From: Phellopilus nigrolimitatus
Taxonomy: Eukaryota > Basidiomycota > Agaricomycetes > Hymenochaetales > Hymenochaetaceae
Assembly: GCA_021029095.1 (NCBI GenBank)
Contig: JAJOHG010000001.1
Location: 434,001-498,000, forward strand
DNA length: 64,000 nt
Direction: 5' to 3'
Shown here: piece after piece, positions 32,473 to 44,648 of the stretch
Layout: every line of letters starts with the position of its first letter
Numbering within the stretch: position 1 is the stretch's first letter
The notes under the pieces: model-generated
What the model was told of the DNA's origin: nothing
Databases searched by the model: none
What the model saw: only the letters and a program-made list of their open reading frames with translations
Program-made: the position numbers and the translations under genes

Positions 32473-35400
32473 TTAATCCGTCTCCTCCGTATGATAACCA
32501 GCTCTTCTCATCGCACCCAAATGGTGCCGAGCAGCACCGAGATCCTTCTCCAATTTCAGAATCTCCACCTGCTGCTCCATTTCCCGTCTCTTGAACTCCA
32601 GGACAGCCATGTTCTTGAAGTCGGGTAGCTCCTCCTCGGCTTGCTTAGATGATACAGCCTTAACCTGGCGCACAAGCGCTTTGCACGCCTCGATGACCGC
32701 CTTCGCTGCCAGCTCGAGCCGCTCCTGCGTCTTCGACATCAACGATGCCTTGACGCGCGATGCGGCGACAAGTTGTGCCGTGGCGGCCGCGACCTCGTTT
32801 GACGCGACGATGAGCTGCTCTAGAGAGTGCGTTCCAGAAAGCACGCCGTCCGCGCTTTCGATAAGCAGGTTCGTGGCGAATGCCACGGCCTTGGCGGCGG
32901 AGATCAAGCCCTCCGTCCAGCGGTTGTTGCGCTTGTAGAATTGCTGCTTCGAACTTGAACCTCTGCCCTGTGCGACGATCTCCTGCTGTGATTCCGTAGC
33001 GGCTTTTATAAGCCCGGCGATGGCTTTTGTGATCGACATGGCGGCCGCCAGAATTGAGTCGTGCACCTGGAGATCGACAGCGCTGAAGCGAGAGGAGTCA
33101 CGGGGACGCGCCATGAGCTCTTGCAGACGAGCAGTCGCCATTTCAATTGCTTGGGCAGCACCCAGCATTTCTTGTTCGACAAGATCGCCAATGTCGCCGT
33201 TCGCCTTCGCCAACGAAGCCCCTTTGGCACCCTTAGGAATAAGATTATCGACAATCTCAGAAAGATTCGTGAGCGCGCCTCGCGCTTCACTGTTATTACG
33301 CGTCGCGACCTCTCTCTTTTGTCGAGGATCCTTTATTAGATCGAGTTTGTACGATTGGAGGTTAAGGAAGAAGCGCAGTCCAACATCGCCAGCAGTCTTG
33401 GCCACGTTAACGATCTTGTCGACAGCGTCATCGTCGTTGGCAAGACGCGTAATACCTTTCGTATTGACCAAAACTTCACTCAAGGATTGAGCAAACTCGT
33501 TTGCCGTCTTGATAACGTCGACATGCTCCCCACCGACTTCACCGCCCAGGTAAAGGTTGTAAACCGTAGCAAAGTCCGTCGCGTTGTTTACAGCCTTTTC
33601 AATCATGGATAGCGTGTACTCAGGTGTCGAATTGAGGTTGCCAGCTTGCGCAGGAGACTCTAGTTCGTAGATAGCATCGTCGGTTTTCTGCACGCAAGCT
33701 TGAAGAATGGAGTCTGTAAAAGAGGTCAGTAAGCACCGAAATATGGCCGATCACAGGAACTTACCAATAATCTGGTTGAGCTTCTTTCTGTTGTCCAGAA
33801 TTAACGTATCAATTTGCGCGTTAGTAGCTTGATCAACGAAGCCTTGCGTCTGTATAAATTGCATTAGATCAATATGCAATGGCGAAGTCGATAAGACTTA
33901 CCTGCTGCGCTTCGGACAATTGCTGGATGGTGGTATCCATGCCCTCTTGCAAAATTGCAATCTCTTGATCCTTCTCCTCACGAATTCGATCCACCTCTAA
34001 GCTGGAATCATCCATCTTCTTAAGCAAATCGTCAATTTGGATTTGTTTCGCCTGAGAAAAAAAAATGGGAGCAGTAAGTTTCATGAACGATATAATAAAA
34101 AAGTAAGGATGCTTACTCTCAACGAGTCTTCGAGCTCGTTGAGCTGCCTATTATACTTGCTGAGAACGCTTGACACCTCCGATCCCTTAGACCGAGTCGC
34201 ATCCTCTGCCCTTTCGTTAGCAAAGTTGATGTCTCGCTTCAGACGGTCAAGTTCGTCTTTGTGGCTGGATTTCTGGCGATCGAGATCGAAACGGGCACGA
34301 TCTCTCTCACGAATCATGTCCGCCAGTTCGAGATTTTTCGACTTAATATCCCGCTCCATGCGCTCCATCTTGTCGACGGCCTCTTGTGCCGAGTTCGCCT
34401 TGAGCTGCAACTGTTTGAATTTCGAAAGCATGTCAAGATGTTCCGTACGAAGTTGGCTGTACAACTTCGCGAGGGCTTCGTACTTGTTTCGCCAGAGGGT
34501 GACCTGATCTTGGAGCTGTCTGATGAGTTCATCTTTCGATGACATCTGCGACCCAATATTCATGGACATGGCGCTCATCTCTCCTTCGAGTGCTTTCACC
34601 CTCTAGTAGCACAGTAGCACAGTTAGCTCTAAAGGCCAAAACGGGGCGTGGGTACACTCACTCTGTCATACTGTTCGAGAAGCAGTTGGTCACGTTCATA
34701 CTGACCACGCATACCCAATAGTTCTCGTTCAAGGTCATTTACGCGCACAGCTGCCTGATTGCTGTATTGTGCAAGCTGCTGCTGCATCAGCTGATCCTGC
34801 GCAAGCCGCTCACGCTCCGCTTGCTCACGCTGCCGCGCCTCGAATTCCATTTGTTGCGCAAGCTCAGCCTGTTGGCGCGCTCTTTCGTCGGCTTCACGCT
34901 GGGCCTGTAAAGCCGCTTGCTGCTCTTCATATTGCTTCAAAATGCGAGCCTGCTCAGAGACTGACGCACTATCAGGCGACGGGGCTGCAGGAGGAGGGGT
35001 CTTGACATTTGTAGTCGTAGGCCGAGCGGGAAGATCAGGAGCATTGCCATTGTCTATCAGATTGGGAGGTTCCTATGTTACTATAAATCAGCCTAGTTTC
35101 AAACGTTCACCTGCCCTTACATACCTGTCCCAGCTTAGGTACATTGATGAGCCCAGTTAGATACTTAAGGTTCGAGCACTCGTAATAGAATTTACGCAGA
35201 TTGTGATGCTGTGCACTATAACGCTGGCGCAAAGGCTCCAGGGCATCGACATCATCCGTACCTGCAGATGAATCATCAGTATGTATTCATTCGAGAAGAA
35301 GCTGTACTAACGTCTATGCATTGCACGCAACATGCTTGTGATAAAACGGTAAATACCCCAGCTCTCCTTCACCTGAGGAACAAGAGCAGATATACGGCAT

Positions 35401-36279
35401 TCATTGTTAGTAGAGTTACGGAAGTGGGCGAAGATCATGCGTTGGAAAGAGTCGATTTGATCCTGAAGACCCATGAGGTCAGAGATGGTCTCGTATCTGA
35501 AATGTACGCATCAGAAGTAAGTTTAGGAGAAGTAGTTGCATACACACCCTTCATTTGGGTCATCTATACCCTTGAGCGTAACGTATTCCTCGTACTCGAA
35601 GAGACCATTGAACTCAGGTCTGACACGGTGGAATCTCAGCTTGGAGAGAAGGAATGCGACATAAGTTCGAATTAACGAGCTGTAACCTGGTCCAGAAGTT
35701 CGTATAATGAACATAACGAAGTTGACACTAATGCTCACCTCTCATTCCATCAGAGCCTACTGTTCGTGCACATGTCTCTAGCCAACCAGTCTGGCCATGT
35801 GCCTCTTTAATTGTCTAAGTGTTCAATTAGCGAGTAGCTCATATACCAGTACCGGTATGTCAACTTACAACGGGGTGTCCTTCTTGTAATACCTTGTGTA
35901 CCGTGATTAGTGCCTTGAATGTCTGCACCTCATCAGACAAGATGGGCTGCACTCGTAAGCCGGTCCAAAAAGCCATAGAGCTGTGGTAGTCCCATGTGTA
36001 CACGATACATTCTGCACTATAATCAGCAAAAGCGCTACAGAGCTTAGCACAGACGCACTTCGGACGTGCTTTTGCTTTGGGGCACTTTCCTCCGGGCTCG
36101 TGGCTTTCTTGATATTCACAACAAGCTCGTGGTCGGCCTTGTCCTTGTCGACTGGGCGGGTGGGATAGTGGACCTCGTCGCCGTCGATGTCATAGTTGCC
36201 CTGCCGTGACCGTTGGCTGCCATACCTGTTTTAAATATCTATGAGTTCCAGCACTCAGCAAACATTGTCCGACGTACAT
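32473..36279 (-). CDS. SLA2: Sla2/HIP1R endocytic adaptor (ANTH - coiled coil - I/LWEQ)
   Basis: Minus strand, about ten exons. The N-terminus has the ANTH domain: KHVR-KCIVYTWD across an intron, then VQTFKALITVHKVLQEGHP, SLIRTYVAFLLSKLRFH and the GYETISDLMGLQDQI segment. A proline-rich linker (TPPPAAPSPDSAS) leads to a long Gln/Glu/Arg coiled coil from about 34950 to 33870. The C-terminal THATCH (I/LWEQ, talin-like) actin-binding module occupies 33700-32473, with TARLQELMARPRDSSRF and KAVIEACKALVRQVKAVS. Sla2 links PIP2-rich membrane and clathrin to actin at endocytic patches. The start codon appears split, AT|G, by the first intron (36277-36226). It is divergent from SURF1, with 127 bp between starts. 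Confidence 0.95.
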
Positions 36280-36406
36280 GGTATCAAACTGGTGTGGTCA
36301 ATCGGGAACGAATGGTGCGTGCGGGAGACTGCGCTTAGAGCTGTGCTTATGACATGCATTTAGATTTCCCTTTACGTCGCCACGACGCGCCGCAAGCTCC
36401 GTGCCC
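36280..36406. promoter_or_regulatory. Shared divergent promoter SLA2 / SURF1
   Basis: Only 127 bp separate the two start codons. No TATA box was seen, as expected for housekeeping genes. Confidence 0.5.
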
Positions 36407-37507
36407 ATGAATTCTTTCTTCTTGTCGCGCACAGCGCGAGCAGGCTTCTTGCGACAGCATGCTGCTCAATTTTCATGGAGGACTCAGAGAGTGCTCTTTC
36501 ATCGAAGCTGCATCCGCCGAAATGTCCAGCAGGAGCAGTCTGAACAGTCATACAGAGCTAAGCACTCCTCGACATTGACACCGACCATGGTTTTGCTGGG
36601 CTTCATGCCCGTCTTCACATTCGTGCTTGGGACCTGGCAGATTCAGCGTCTCAAATGGAAAATTGATCTCATCGACGAGCTGCAGGAGAAACTTCAACGT
36701 TCGCCCATGAAACTCCCAGATTTCGTCAAGTATGTCATTTACTTCCGTCCTCAGTTCGCGCCTGTTGTCCCCATTTATCCTAATTGGCTAGTGTTGATGC
36801 GCTCTCCGAATTTACGTTTCGCAAAGTACTGGTCAGTGGTCGATGGGATCATGCACACACCATTTTAATCGGTCCGCGAGTGCGCGACGGGACGAAGGGC
36901 GTCAACGTCATCACACCGCTTATTCGGACAGATGGATCTACTATACTCGTGGACCGCGGTTTCGTCCCTGATGACTTTAAAGACGCGCAACGATGGAGAG
37001 ATCTGACGCAAAGCTCGGAAACTGTGGAAATTCTTGGCATGCTAAGGATGTCTCAGACACGCAACAATTTCACTCCGGACAACCAGCCCGCTAAGGGTGA
37101 ATGGTACTGGGTGGATGTAGATGCTCTAGCCGAGAACGCTGGCGGGAAGAATGCTGGTGTTCAGCCCGTTTACGTCGAAGCTATATTTGGTGAGATATGT
37201 TCAATGTCTAACATTACAGGTGAACTCACCTGTACGTCATAGAGGGACATTCTGGCGACGCGCATTTGCGTATGTCAAAAGGAATTCCTGTCGGTAGAGC
37301 ACCCACTGTGGAAGTGCGAAACCAGCATACTTCTTACGTCTTTACCTGGTGAGTTTATGTTTTTGAGAATCAGGAACAGCTCAGGGGAGACTGATTCTGC
37401 TCTTTTCTTTACCTTCCAGGTATTCGTTGTCTGCATTGACGGCTTTCATGTTTATACATCTGCTTCGGAGACGCGCGAGAGCTCCTGTAGCTCGGATGCC
37501 TCGATGA
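36407..37507 (+). CDS. SHY1: SURF1/Shy1 cytochrome c oxidase assembly protein
   Basis: Exons 36407-36729, 36792-37189, 37243-37348 and 37420-37507 join to 304 aa. An Arg-rich mitochondrial presequence (residues 1-50) precedes the first membrane helix with LGTWQIQRLKWKIDLI. Then come the family blocks SGRWDHAHTILIGPRV, VNVITPLIRTDGSTILVDRG and a C-terminal helix (YSLSALTAFMFIHLL) followed by a basic tail. Surf1 sits in the inner mitochondrial membrane and helps insert heme a into Cox1. The ATG at 36407 (MNSFFLSRTARAG) is used; two codons upstream is GTG, not a start. Confidence 0.95.
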
Positions 37508-38080
37508 TAGCCTCTTTCTGCGAGTAGAAAAACATCGACTGAGACAATCAATGATTTGGAAGAGCTGCATCTGATGGCTCGAAAAGTTCACTCTGGGATT
37601 AACATGTCTAGCTGCTACCACAATTATTGCAAATACTTGTAAAACATCTCGCGTAAAATACCATGAAGTTATAATCCTTTGCCCCACTGGTCGGAATCGG
37701 CTCAACGATTGAGCTCCACGCAAATTCCTCCCGAGCGGTCAACAGAAGCAACAATGGAACCATATTTATTGCACCACGGAGATCGCGTATCGCATGTATG
37801 TACACGTGCGGATAATTAGAGGCTGCCATTTACTCCGATTATAGGCAACATGACATCAAATTATATTGTAGCCCAGGAATAACAGATTCGATTAGCGATT
37901 ACATGTATTGAGACTGGTTGAGCAAATGATCGTGTAAGAGAACACAGATGTAGACGGAACAATAAACAGCGACAGAGCAACAGCACAGAACATTCCAGAC
38001 TTTAGTCAGACAGAGACGTTTTTTTGAAGGACCTCATGAGCGTTGACCAGAGTATTTGCAGCAGAAATTAGCTAGAAGAT
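37508..38080. other. Convergent intergenic region
   Basis: 3' flanks of SHY1 and DMC1; nothing recognised. Confidence 0.5.
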
Positions 38081-40076
38081 TATACGTCGGCCCAGCCGCC
38101 TTCGTCGAGCTTGTACGAGGCCTCGCTCTCTGGCCTATCAGGGCTATCCACGAGCTTAGCGACTCGTTCTTCAGCACGACCTTTTGGAAAGGTCAGTAAG
38201 AGAAGTTTCTATTGCATGTCACGTTTCCTGACCTTTACGAAGGAACATCCTCGTCGACGATGCATGAGAAAGAATGTGCCCGCCGATTGGCTTGAGTGCT
38301 CCGCCAGCCACAAAAGTCATTGTTGCACCGGGGTCGGCTACGATCGTTGTCAGAAACTATACATAGAAAAGCGACGCAGTACTCACATTGTACTTGATTA
38401 GTGAGGAGAATGGCGATCTAGTTTGCAGTGTTCTGGACCGTCAGTACTCCAACCAGTCAGCCTGGAAATACTTACATTGTACTCCTCAGACAATTTTGTC
38501 AATTTCGAAAGCATTTGGGCCAGCTGAACAAACGCGAAAGAAATCAGAGAGGTAACAAGATGTGAAAAATGCCATAAAACCTTCTGCTGCCTCTCGCTGA
38601 GTTCACCTCGACCAGAGTAATCCGTGCGAAAAAGAGCCATGATACTGTCCACGATCTTCGGGACGCATTAGCACAAATTTACTTTACAAGACGGACTCGT
38701 GGCTTACGAGAAGCCGGAAATCTTTATCCTCGGCGAAGCGAGAGGAACATTCGTTGATCAGTTCCATCTGTGAAAACAACTGGCACTAAGAAATGGAGCG
38801 AGACGTTTCTCCAACAATGCTGACCTGGTGTTCACTGTTAAAAGCGCGTGCTGTTCGCTATGAAGTGAATATTTAAGGACTGTCAAAAATACGGCATTGT
38901 CGTACCGTAAAGAATGTTTTCAAGTGCCATAGTGCCATCGACTCCGAAGCGGTCTGCGATTGACCTGATACGGTCCGGACGGAAAGTGCCTACAGACATA
39001 TCAAATAAACATAAAAGAACAGGTACGCGGTGATTTACTGCACCTTCTGTGTCAATGTATGCAACCTTCCAGTGCGTTAGTGAGAGCATATCGTCTAGAA
39101 CAATGACATGCATACCTTTCCAGAGGCACCTCCGAGATCGGGTGGAAGTTGGGCAATGACACTCATTGTATGCGCCATTTGTGTCTTTCCTGTGCGGAAT
39201 TCCCCATAAACTGGCATGACATTAATCCGAGTAGATAAACACGCTCTCCGAAGGGAAACTCGCCTTCACTGATGGATTGAGACATTATACCACCTGAAAA
39301 GGAGGTATGGGCGGTGAGGTACAACATAAGAAACCATTAAATTATGAAACTCACCTCCAAGGATCGCATCAACAGACTTGCTGCCTGTGCTAATGGACAA
39401 AACACGCTTGCGCTTTTCCTGCACTTCCACACCTGTCGCGAACGACGAGCCCTTTGGCACGCAAGGACAAAGTTGAGCGAGCACGCGCCGGATACATATC
39501 CGTATATTACTCACCAAGACCTTATGTACTGCTTCCTGCGTACATACTTTGAGTTAGATCTAGTCCGTTTGGTATTATAAAAGACAACTGCAGATCACCT
39601 TGATTTTCTCTACTTTTGCCTCTGACAATCCCTTGATTTTCAGTAATTGACGCCTCGGGGTCATGCTCACGCCGGAAACTGTGTTCAGGGCGGCGGACTG
39701 CAGATAATAATTGTCAACATTTTAAACGTTCGAATGTTCTTGAGAATGCATACCTTCAACTTCAAGATATCTTGTACGTTGATACCCTGTGAAGGGTTGT
39801 GAGTCCATAGGCAAGGCAGCCAAAAGCGCTTGTCGAGAGCATATAGCCAGACTATACCGCTGCGACTTCCCACCGTCGTTCGATTGAGAACGGCGGGAAA
39901 GCAAGTAAAGGAGATGGTGAACGATATATATTAATTCCACTTACATGCTGTTGAAGCTCATCAACGGAATCAAAAAAGGGCGTCTGACGCGTCGGAGGGT
40001 ATGAGCGCTGGGTGAATGGATGACGGAACAGCAAAGCACCGACCTCGTCAAGTTCAGGACTGTCAGGGCGAGACAT
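38081..40076 (-). CDS. DMC1: Meiotic recombinase Dmc1 (RecA/Rad51 family)
   Basis: Minus strand with many short introns. The N-terminal helix-hairpin-helix part reads [11 protein letters not shown] and [20 protein letters not shown], which is closer to Dmc1 than to Rad51. The ATPase core has Walker [10 protein letters not shown] (about 39190-39220), [40 protein letters not shown], Walker [32 protein letters not shown] and the L2-type [12 protein letters not shown] with [12 protein letters not shown]. The end is LDEGGWADV. Dmc1 forms filaments on single-stranded DNA and carries out interhomologue strand exchange in meiosis. Presence of an apparently complete gene fits a sexual basidiomycete. 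Confidence 0.93.
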
Positions 40077-40316
40077 ATCTGTGTATCAGTGTGTTGAGAT
40101 AACAGAAAGAACCAGGTTAATTCTCTAAAGCGCTGACGAGAGGTTGCACGGAGAGAAGAAGTGGGTACGGTCTGATTCAATTCGACTCACACGATGCGTC
40201 TTGTCACATCACATGACCACTACTGTGTCACCCCGAGATTCACGACCACGCGACCACGTACAACATGAATGGATAAGGAGAAACACTAAGCAGTAATCTT
40301 ACAACACGAACTTAAT

Positions 40317-42607
40317 TTAATCATCTGAACCTCCTGCATCGAAAGTTTCGACATCACCCATTACCTCCACGTCATCTGTCGTACACGGTGTCCTTGATTT
40401 CTTCCGCGTCTTGCGTGCTGGTTGCTCAGGCGTAGGCTCCCCTTGAGGCTCCTCCGCGAGAGTTGGTATTTCAGGCGCCCGGATTTCTGGCGTTGGCCCG
40501 GAGAAATCTCTGCCAGTCAGTCGAGAAAGCGTTTGCATATCTGCAGGTGCTTAAGATGAGCTGCTGTGCTCGACTGCATAAAGCGTTCATTTTACCATAA
40601 GGGACACGATTGTTAAGACAAAACGTAATCCGATTCGAATTTTTCTTATCTTCGGTTTTGAACTTGTTCTTACAAGACTTGCGGTCGCGTCCTGGTAGAA
40701 CATACGAAATCAATTCGTAATTTTCTCCGAATTGCGACAGAGCCTAGAGTACGATTAGAACACGGAGAGAAAGTAGCACTGCAAGAGCTTACATCGTAAA
40801 AAAGCTCCGTCTCCTCTGCTGACCAACGTGAACCTCGTATCTTCCTACCGTAAGACGCTGAATTTACGAACTTCGTCTGGTCTGACTCCTCAACATGAGT
40901 GTACTTATCCGTCCCGTCATCACCATCCTCAGCTCTGTCAACATAAAGACTTTCTTCATCGATAATCGTCTCTCCGTTGGGCCCAATTCGAACTTGTGCA
41001 TTGAAGCGATTTATCGCCATCGATTCCCTATAGTTAAAGCCGCTTCCGCTGGCATCTTCTACGGCAGGTGTGCCAGACGATTCCGCGATCTGCGATGCGT
41101 TATCATCAACACTTGTTTCCTTTACTGCCTGCGAAGACTCGGTGGCCTCATTCGCCTCTTCTTCGGGTCGTCCGTATTTCTTCGCCTCCATAACAGCACG
41201 CATCCTCGCCCTCTTTTCTTTGTTTGTAGCCTTCCAGGTGAGATGATTGCGTTGGATAATAGCAGCTTTGCTGCTCACTCTCCCCTGACCCGTGTCATCG
41301 CAGATTGAAGCCATCGTCACAACAGTCGGGTCAAGCTCTTCACCCGGATCAGCATTAGGGTCGAAAACAGCAGTCACAGACGGATTTCTCGAACGGCGTC
41401 CCCGGGTTGATGTTGATCCTGTCGTCGAGCGCCGACGTCTCTTTCGACGGCACTGAGTTTCGGATTCGCTGGCGTTGCCTTCTGTACCGGAGGTAGCAGT
41501 GTCAGACAGTCCCTCCGCTGTAGATTTCTTAAAAGTCGACTGTCTTTTACGTTTAAGCTTTTGTGCGCCTTGGTCAGAACCAGGCTGACTTTGACCCTTC
41601 GTGGCGTCCGCAGGTGTTTTCGGTCTTGCGGACGTTTTTCGCTTTCTCGTCATCCGTTTCTCTATATCCTCTGCGTCTTCAGCACCTTCTTCCTCTGCAT
41701 CACTTTCCACCCGAACTTTACTGGCTCTTTTGCGAGGCTTTCTTTGCGACTGAGACGAGCCTTCTGTCCCCACAGGAGCTGTTATTGTAGACGGTCCTGC
41801 TTGTGACTCAGCCGCATTTTCTTTCTCAGGAATCATTGCTGCTTGCGCGCCAGCTAGAGTATCCTGAGAGCTGACCTGAGAAGCTTCGACATCAGGAGCA
41901 AGTTGGCTTCTGCTTTCTGGTGCGACGTTCTGTAACAATGAATGCAAAGTGGGAGCTGATTCATGTACGTCCTGCGAAGAAGCTGGCGTGGTAGATTGGA
42001 TGACTGGGACTGCCCGAGAAACTTGAGGGGATGGATTGGCCTGAGTACGAGTAGCAACAACAGTAGGTACCGTTCTCGACGAAGCTGTTAAATGAGTCGC
42101 CATTGGTCTTTGAATCTCTTCTGGAAAATATAAATAATTAGAACGTACGATGCGTATCAGCAGCTGCTGCGCGCAGCGCTCCTTGAGTCGACGGAGTGAT
42201 CGGAGTGCCATTTATAGTTTCCGTATCACTTTCCTTTGCAGTATTTACATACCCAGGCTGGTTGTGCACCTCTTCCCTTGACGACGAAGTCGCATTCTGT
42301 ACGAAGACAGAAGCGGAGGAGCCTTCATTCTGATCTGACCTAGACGCCAAAGCAACCGACAGCGTGGGTACGCTAAACGCGTTTTGTCCCTTCGATGGCG
42401 ACGGCTGAAACTGTGAGGAACCTTGGTTTACTTCAGGAGCAATAGACGGAGTCCTGTGTATAGATGAAGTTTCGCCGGGGCGTCCGCGGGGCTTTGCGAC
42501 GGGTTTGAACTTTTGACCGCCCTTCTCTGTTGCGAAATAGCAAGTGAGACATTGCTAAAGAATAAGCGAAGAGGTAAGCGCGCATACTTACGCACTCTGC
42601 TGGACAT
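40317..42607 (-). CDS. BDP1: Transcription factor TFIIIB subunit Bdp1 (B'')
   Basis: Minus strand. MSSRV opens the first exon; an intron (about 42592-42528) follows, then VQKGGQKFKPVAKPRGRPGE. The protein is long, Ser/Thr- and charge-rich, with nuclear-localisation clusters (KRMTRKRKTS, CRRKRRRRST). The diagnostic extended SANT domain lies near 40870-40600: IRGSRWSAEETELFYDALSQ, then LPGRDRKSCKNKFKTEDKKN and a trailing helix. Bdp1 joins Brf1 and TBP to recruit RNA polymerase III. The start is divergent from 42786 with 178 bp between. Confidence 0.93.
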
Positions 42608-42785
42608 ATTAATAAAGAGAAAGTAGACTGAGAAGTCAAGTAAATCTCTAAGACAGTCGGAGAGAACAATTTCGGCCCGTTCGACGTTGTTTGTCCCAGA
42701 AGCCATAGCCAAATAAATGAGGTTTAATTCAAATTGCCTAATTGACTAACTTTTCACCGGCACTAATTTCATACAACCATTCTGC

Positions 42786-44564
42786 ATGGCTCTTACGCTC
42801 AAATTACCTGTTGGCGACTCGCCGGACTGGGAAAGCGAGGAGAACGAAGGGGAACTCCTGATCAGCACTCCTCAAAGGTACTGTTCTCTCACAATCTCGT
42901 GCATAGGTCTTGACCGTGAGTCTAGTTTAGCGATACACCACTCACTGCGACAATGTTAGCTCCCTCGTCTTCTTCTTTGGGAGAGCTTTGGGCTGATTGC
43001 TTCGTCTAGCACGTAATACATGGCTCACCAACGTCTTCCCGAAGTTCTCTTCCAAAACCAAATCTAAAACGCATCCGGTCATTCAGCAGCCCGCCCCCCA
43101 TAACCTCAAGTTTGTCGCGAAATGCGATGTGGAGATTGGACCACATGTATTTTGTGATACTTCTTTGTATGAGGCCCACTATCTGCATGAGACTTCCCAG
43201 TATCACTCGCCAACGAGTTACTCCTACGGACTATCCTCTTACTCTCTTTCGGATCCGAATCGTTATGCAGGTGCCACGGCGTCAGCGCCCTCGATGTCTT
43301 CCTCATCTGCAGCCTCCGGTCCATTCTTGTCATCACTTGAGTCGTCGATAAATGTCACTCCCGCGCTCATCGCACAAGTCAATCACGCCGCCTCATCAGA
43401 TTCGATACTTCAAAATTTGCTGCAAGTGGCAGCGATGGGACAAGCAAGTGACGATCAGCTGAGGACGCTCGGTCTAATCATTCAGACGCTGGCCAGTCAG
43501 CAACAGCTTCCTCCACAGGCGCCCGCGTCGAATTTTTTGAATACACCGACAGACACTCCTCCGCTTTCCTCATTCATGTCCGGTATATCACCTTTGCTAT
43601 AGATTCCCTGAATATAGAGACTGATTTTTCTGGTAGCTGCGCAATACTCGCCTCCGCAACCCTCAGTGAAGAGGTCCGACCTAGTAATCGAGTTCCGGGA
43701 AAATCACAACGAGCGATTTTTGATTCCTCGAGAGATCTCCGCATGCGAACAAGAGTTTCCGCCTGGCATGTTCTCTGGCAGAAGAGACATTGTCTTATAC
43801 ACTTTCATTCCTTTCAGCAAAGATGCAGATGCTTTGAGGCATGACGATGCGTCTCATTCAAGGTCAGCCACCGTGATCCGTTTTAAGAGGGTAGCAGACG
43901 GGCTATCAGAATCGATTTCGGGCTGGGTGAACGCAAATGCAAAGAAACCTGATGCGTTGTCTTTATTCAACGAGAAGGCGAGTGCATATTAGCTTCCTCG
44001 AGGAAAGAAGGGTGAAAAGTCTAACAAAGCGCAGGTGCATGATTCCTCTCGCCGAATCTATCTTCAGCATCGCTTGCCAGAAGGCGACCTGCTCAGTCAA
44101 CTACGAAATGCAAGTGCCACTTTCAAGTAACGAGCGCTGTCCTCTAAATACTCCCTTGCTCGGTTTAGGCGTCTAATAACGGCTATACGATGAAGTCAAT
44201 CAAGCCTTCTGCATCTGCCGATGCTGCGAAGCCCAAACGCGTGCGACCGCGCAAGCCTCCTGCCCAGGCTTCAAAGCCTCCAATCACTCCCAGTGATTCC
44301 AATAACACCAATATTGATGCTATTAACACCGCCGACGCCCAAGTCGCGCTCGCAGCAGCTCTAAGTGCGTCTGCGAGAATGAGACCAGTGGCAAAGCGGT
44401 GGAAATCGAGTGGGACTCCAAAGTCTGCGAGTAGCGGCAGCATATTCATCAACACGATGGCTCCGCCACCCGCGCAAGTACCTCTGGCATCCAGTCCTGC
44501 TTTCGCCATTCCATCTTATCCTGGTGCTATCACACAGGGCGGGCCACCATCCTCGACACGCTAA
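42786..44564 (+). CDS. Conserved-looking hypothetical protein, 507 aa
   Basis: Five exons (42786-42915, 43010-43582, 43637-43981, 44030-44109, 44169-44564) join in frame. The first donor is GTGAGT at 42916 and the fourth intron is predicted to be GC-AG. The protein starts MALTLKLPVGDSPDWES, has a helical block (SSDSILQNLLQVAAMGQAS, LRTLGLIIQTLAS) and an ordered region VIEFRENHNERFLIPREI with MFSGRRDIVLYTFIPF. The C-terminal ~120 residues are basic, Ala/Pro-rich (KPKRVRPRKPPAQASKPP). A nuclear role is conceivable from the basic tail and divergence from BDP1, but no known domain was recognised. Confidence 0.7.
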
Positions 44565-44648
44565 TTCTCTTCATGTTCTTTCCTAGTGTAAAATTTCCCG
44601 CCTTTCGTAAATTATATGAAATTGTAACTTCTTCTGCCTGTGGATTAG

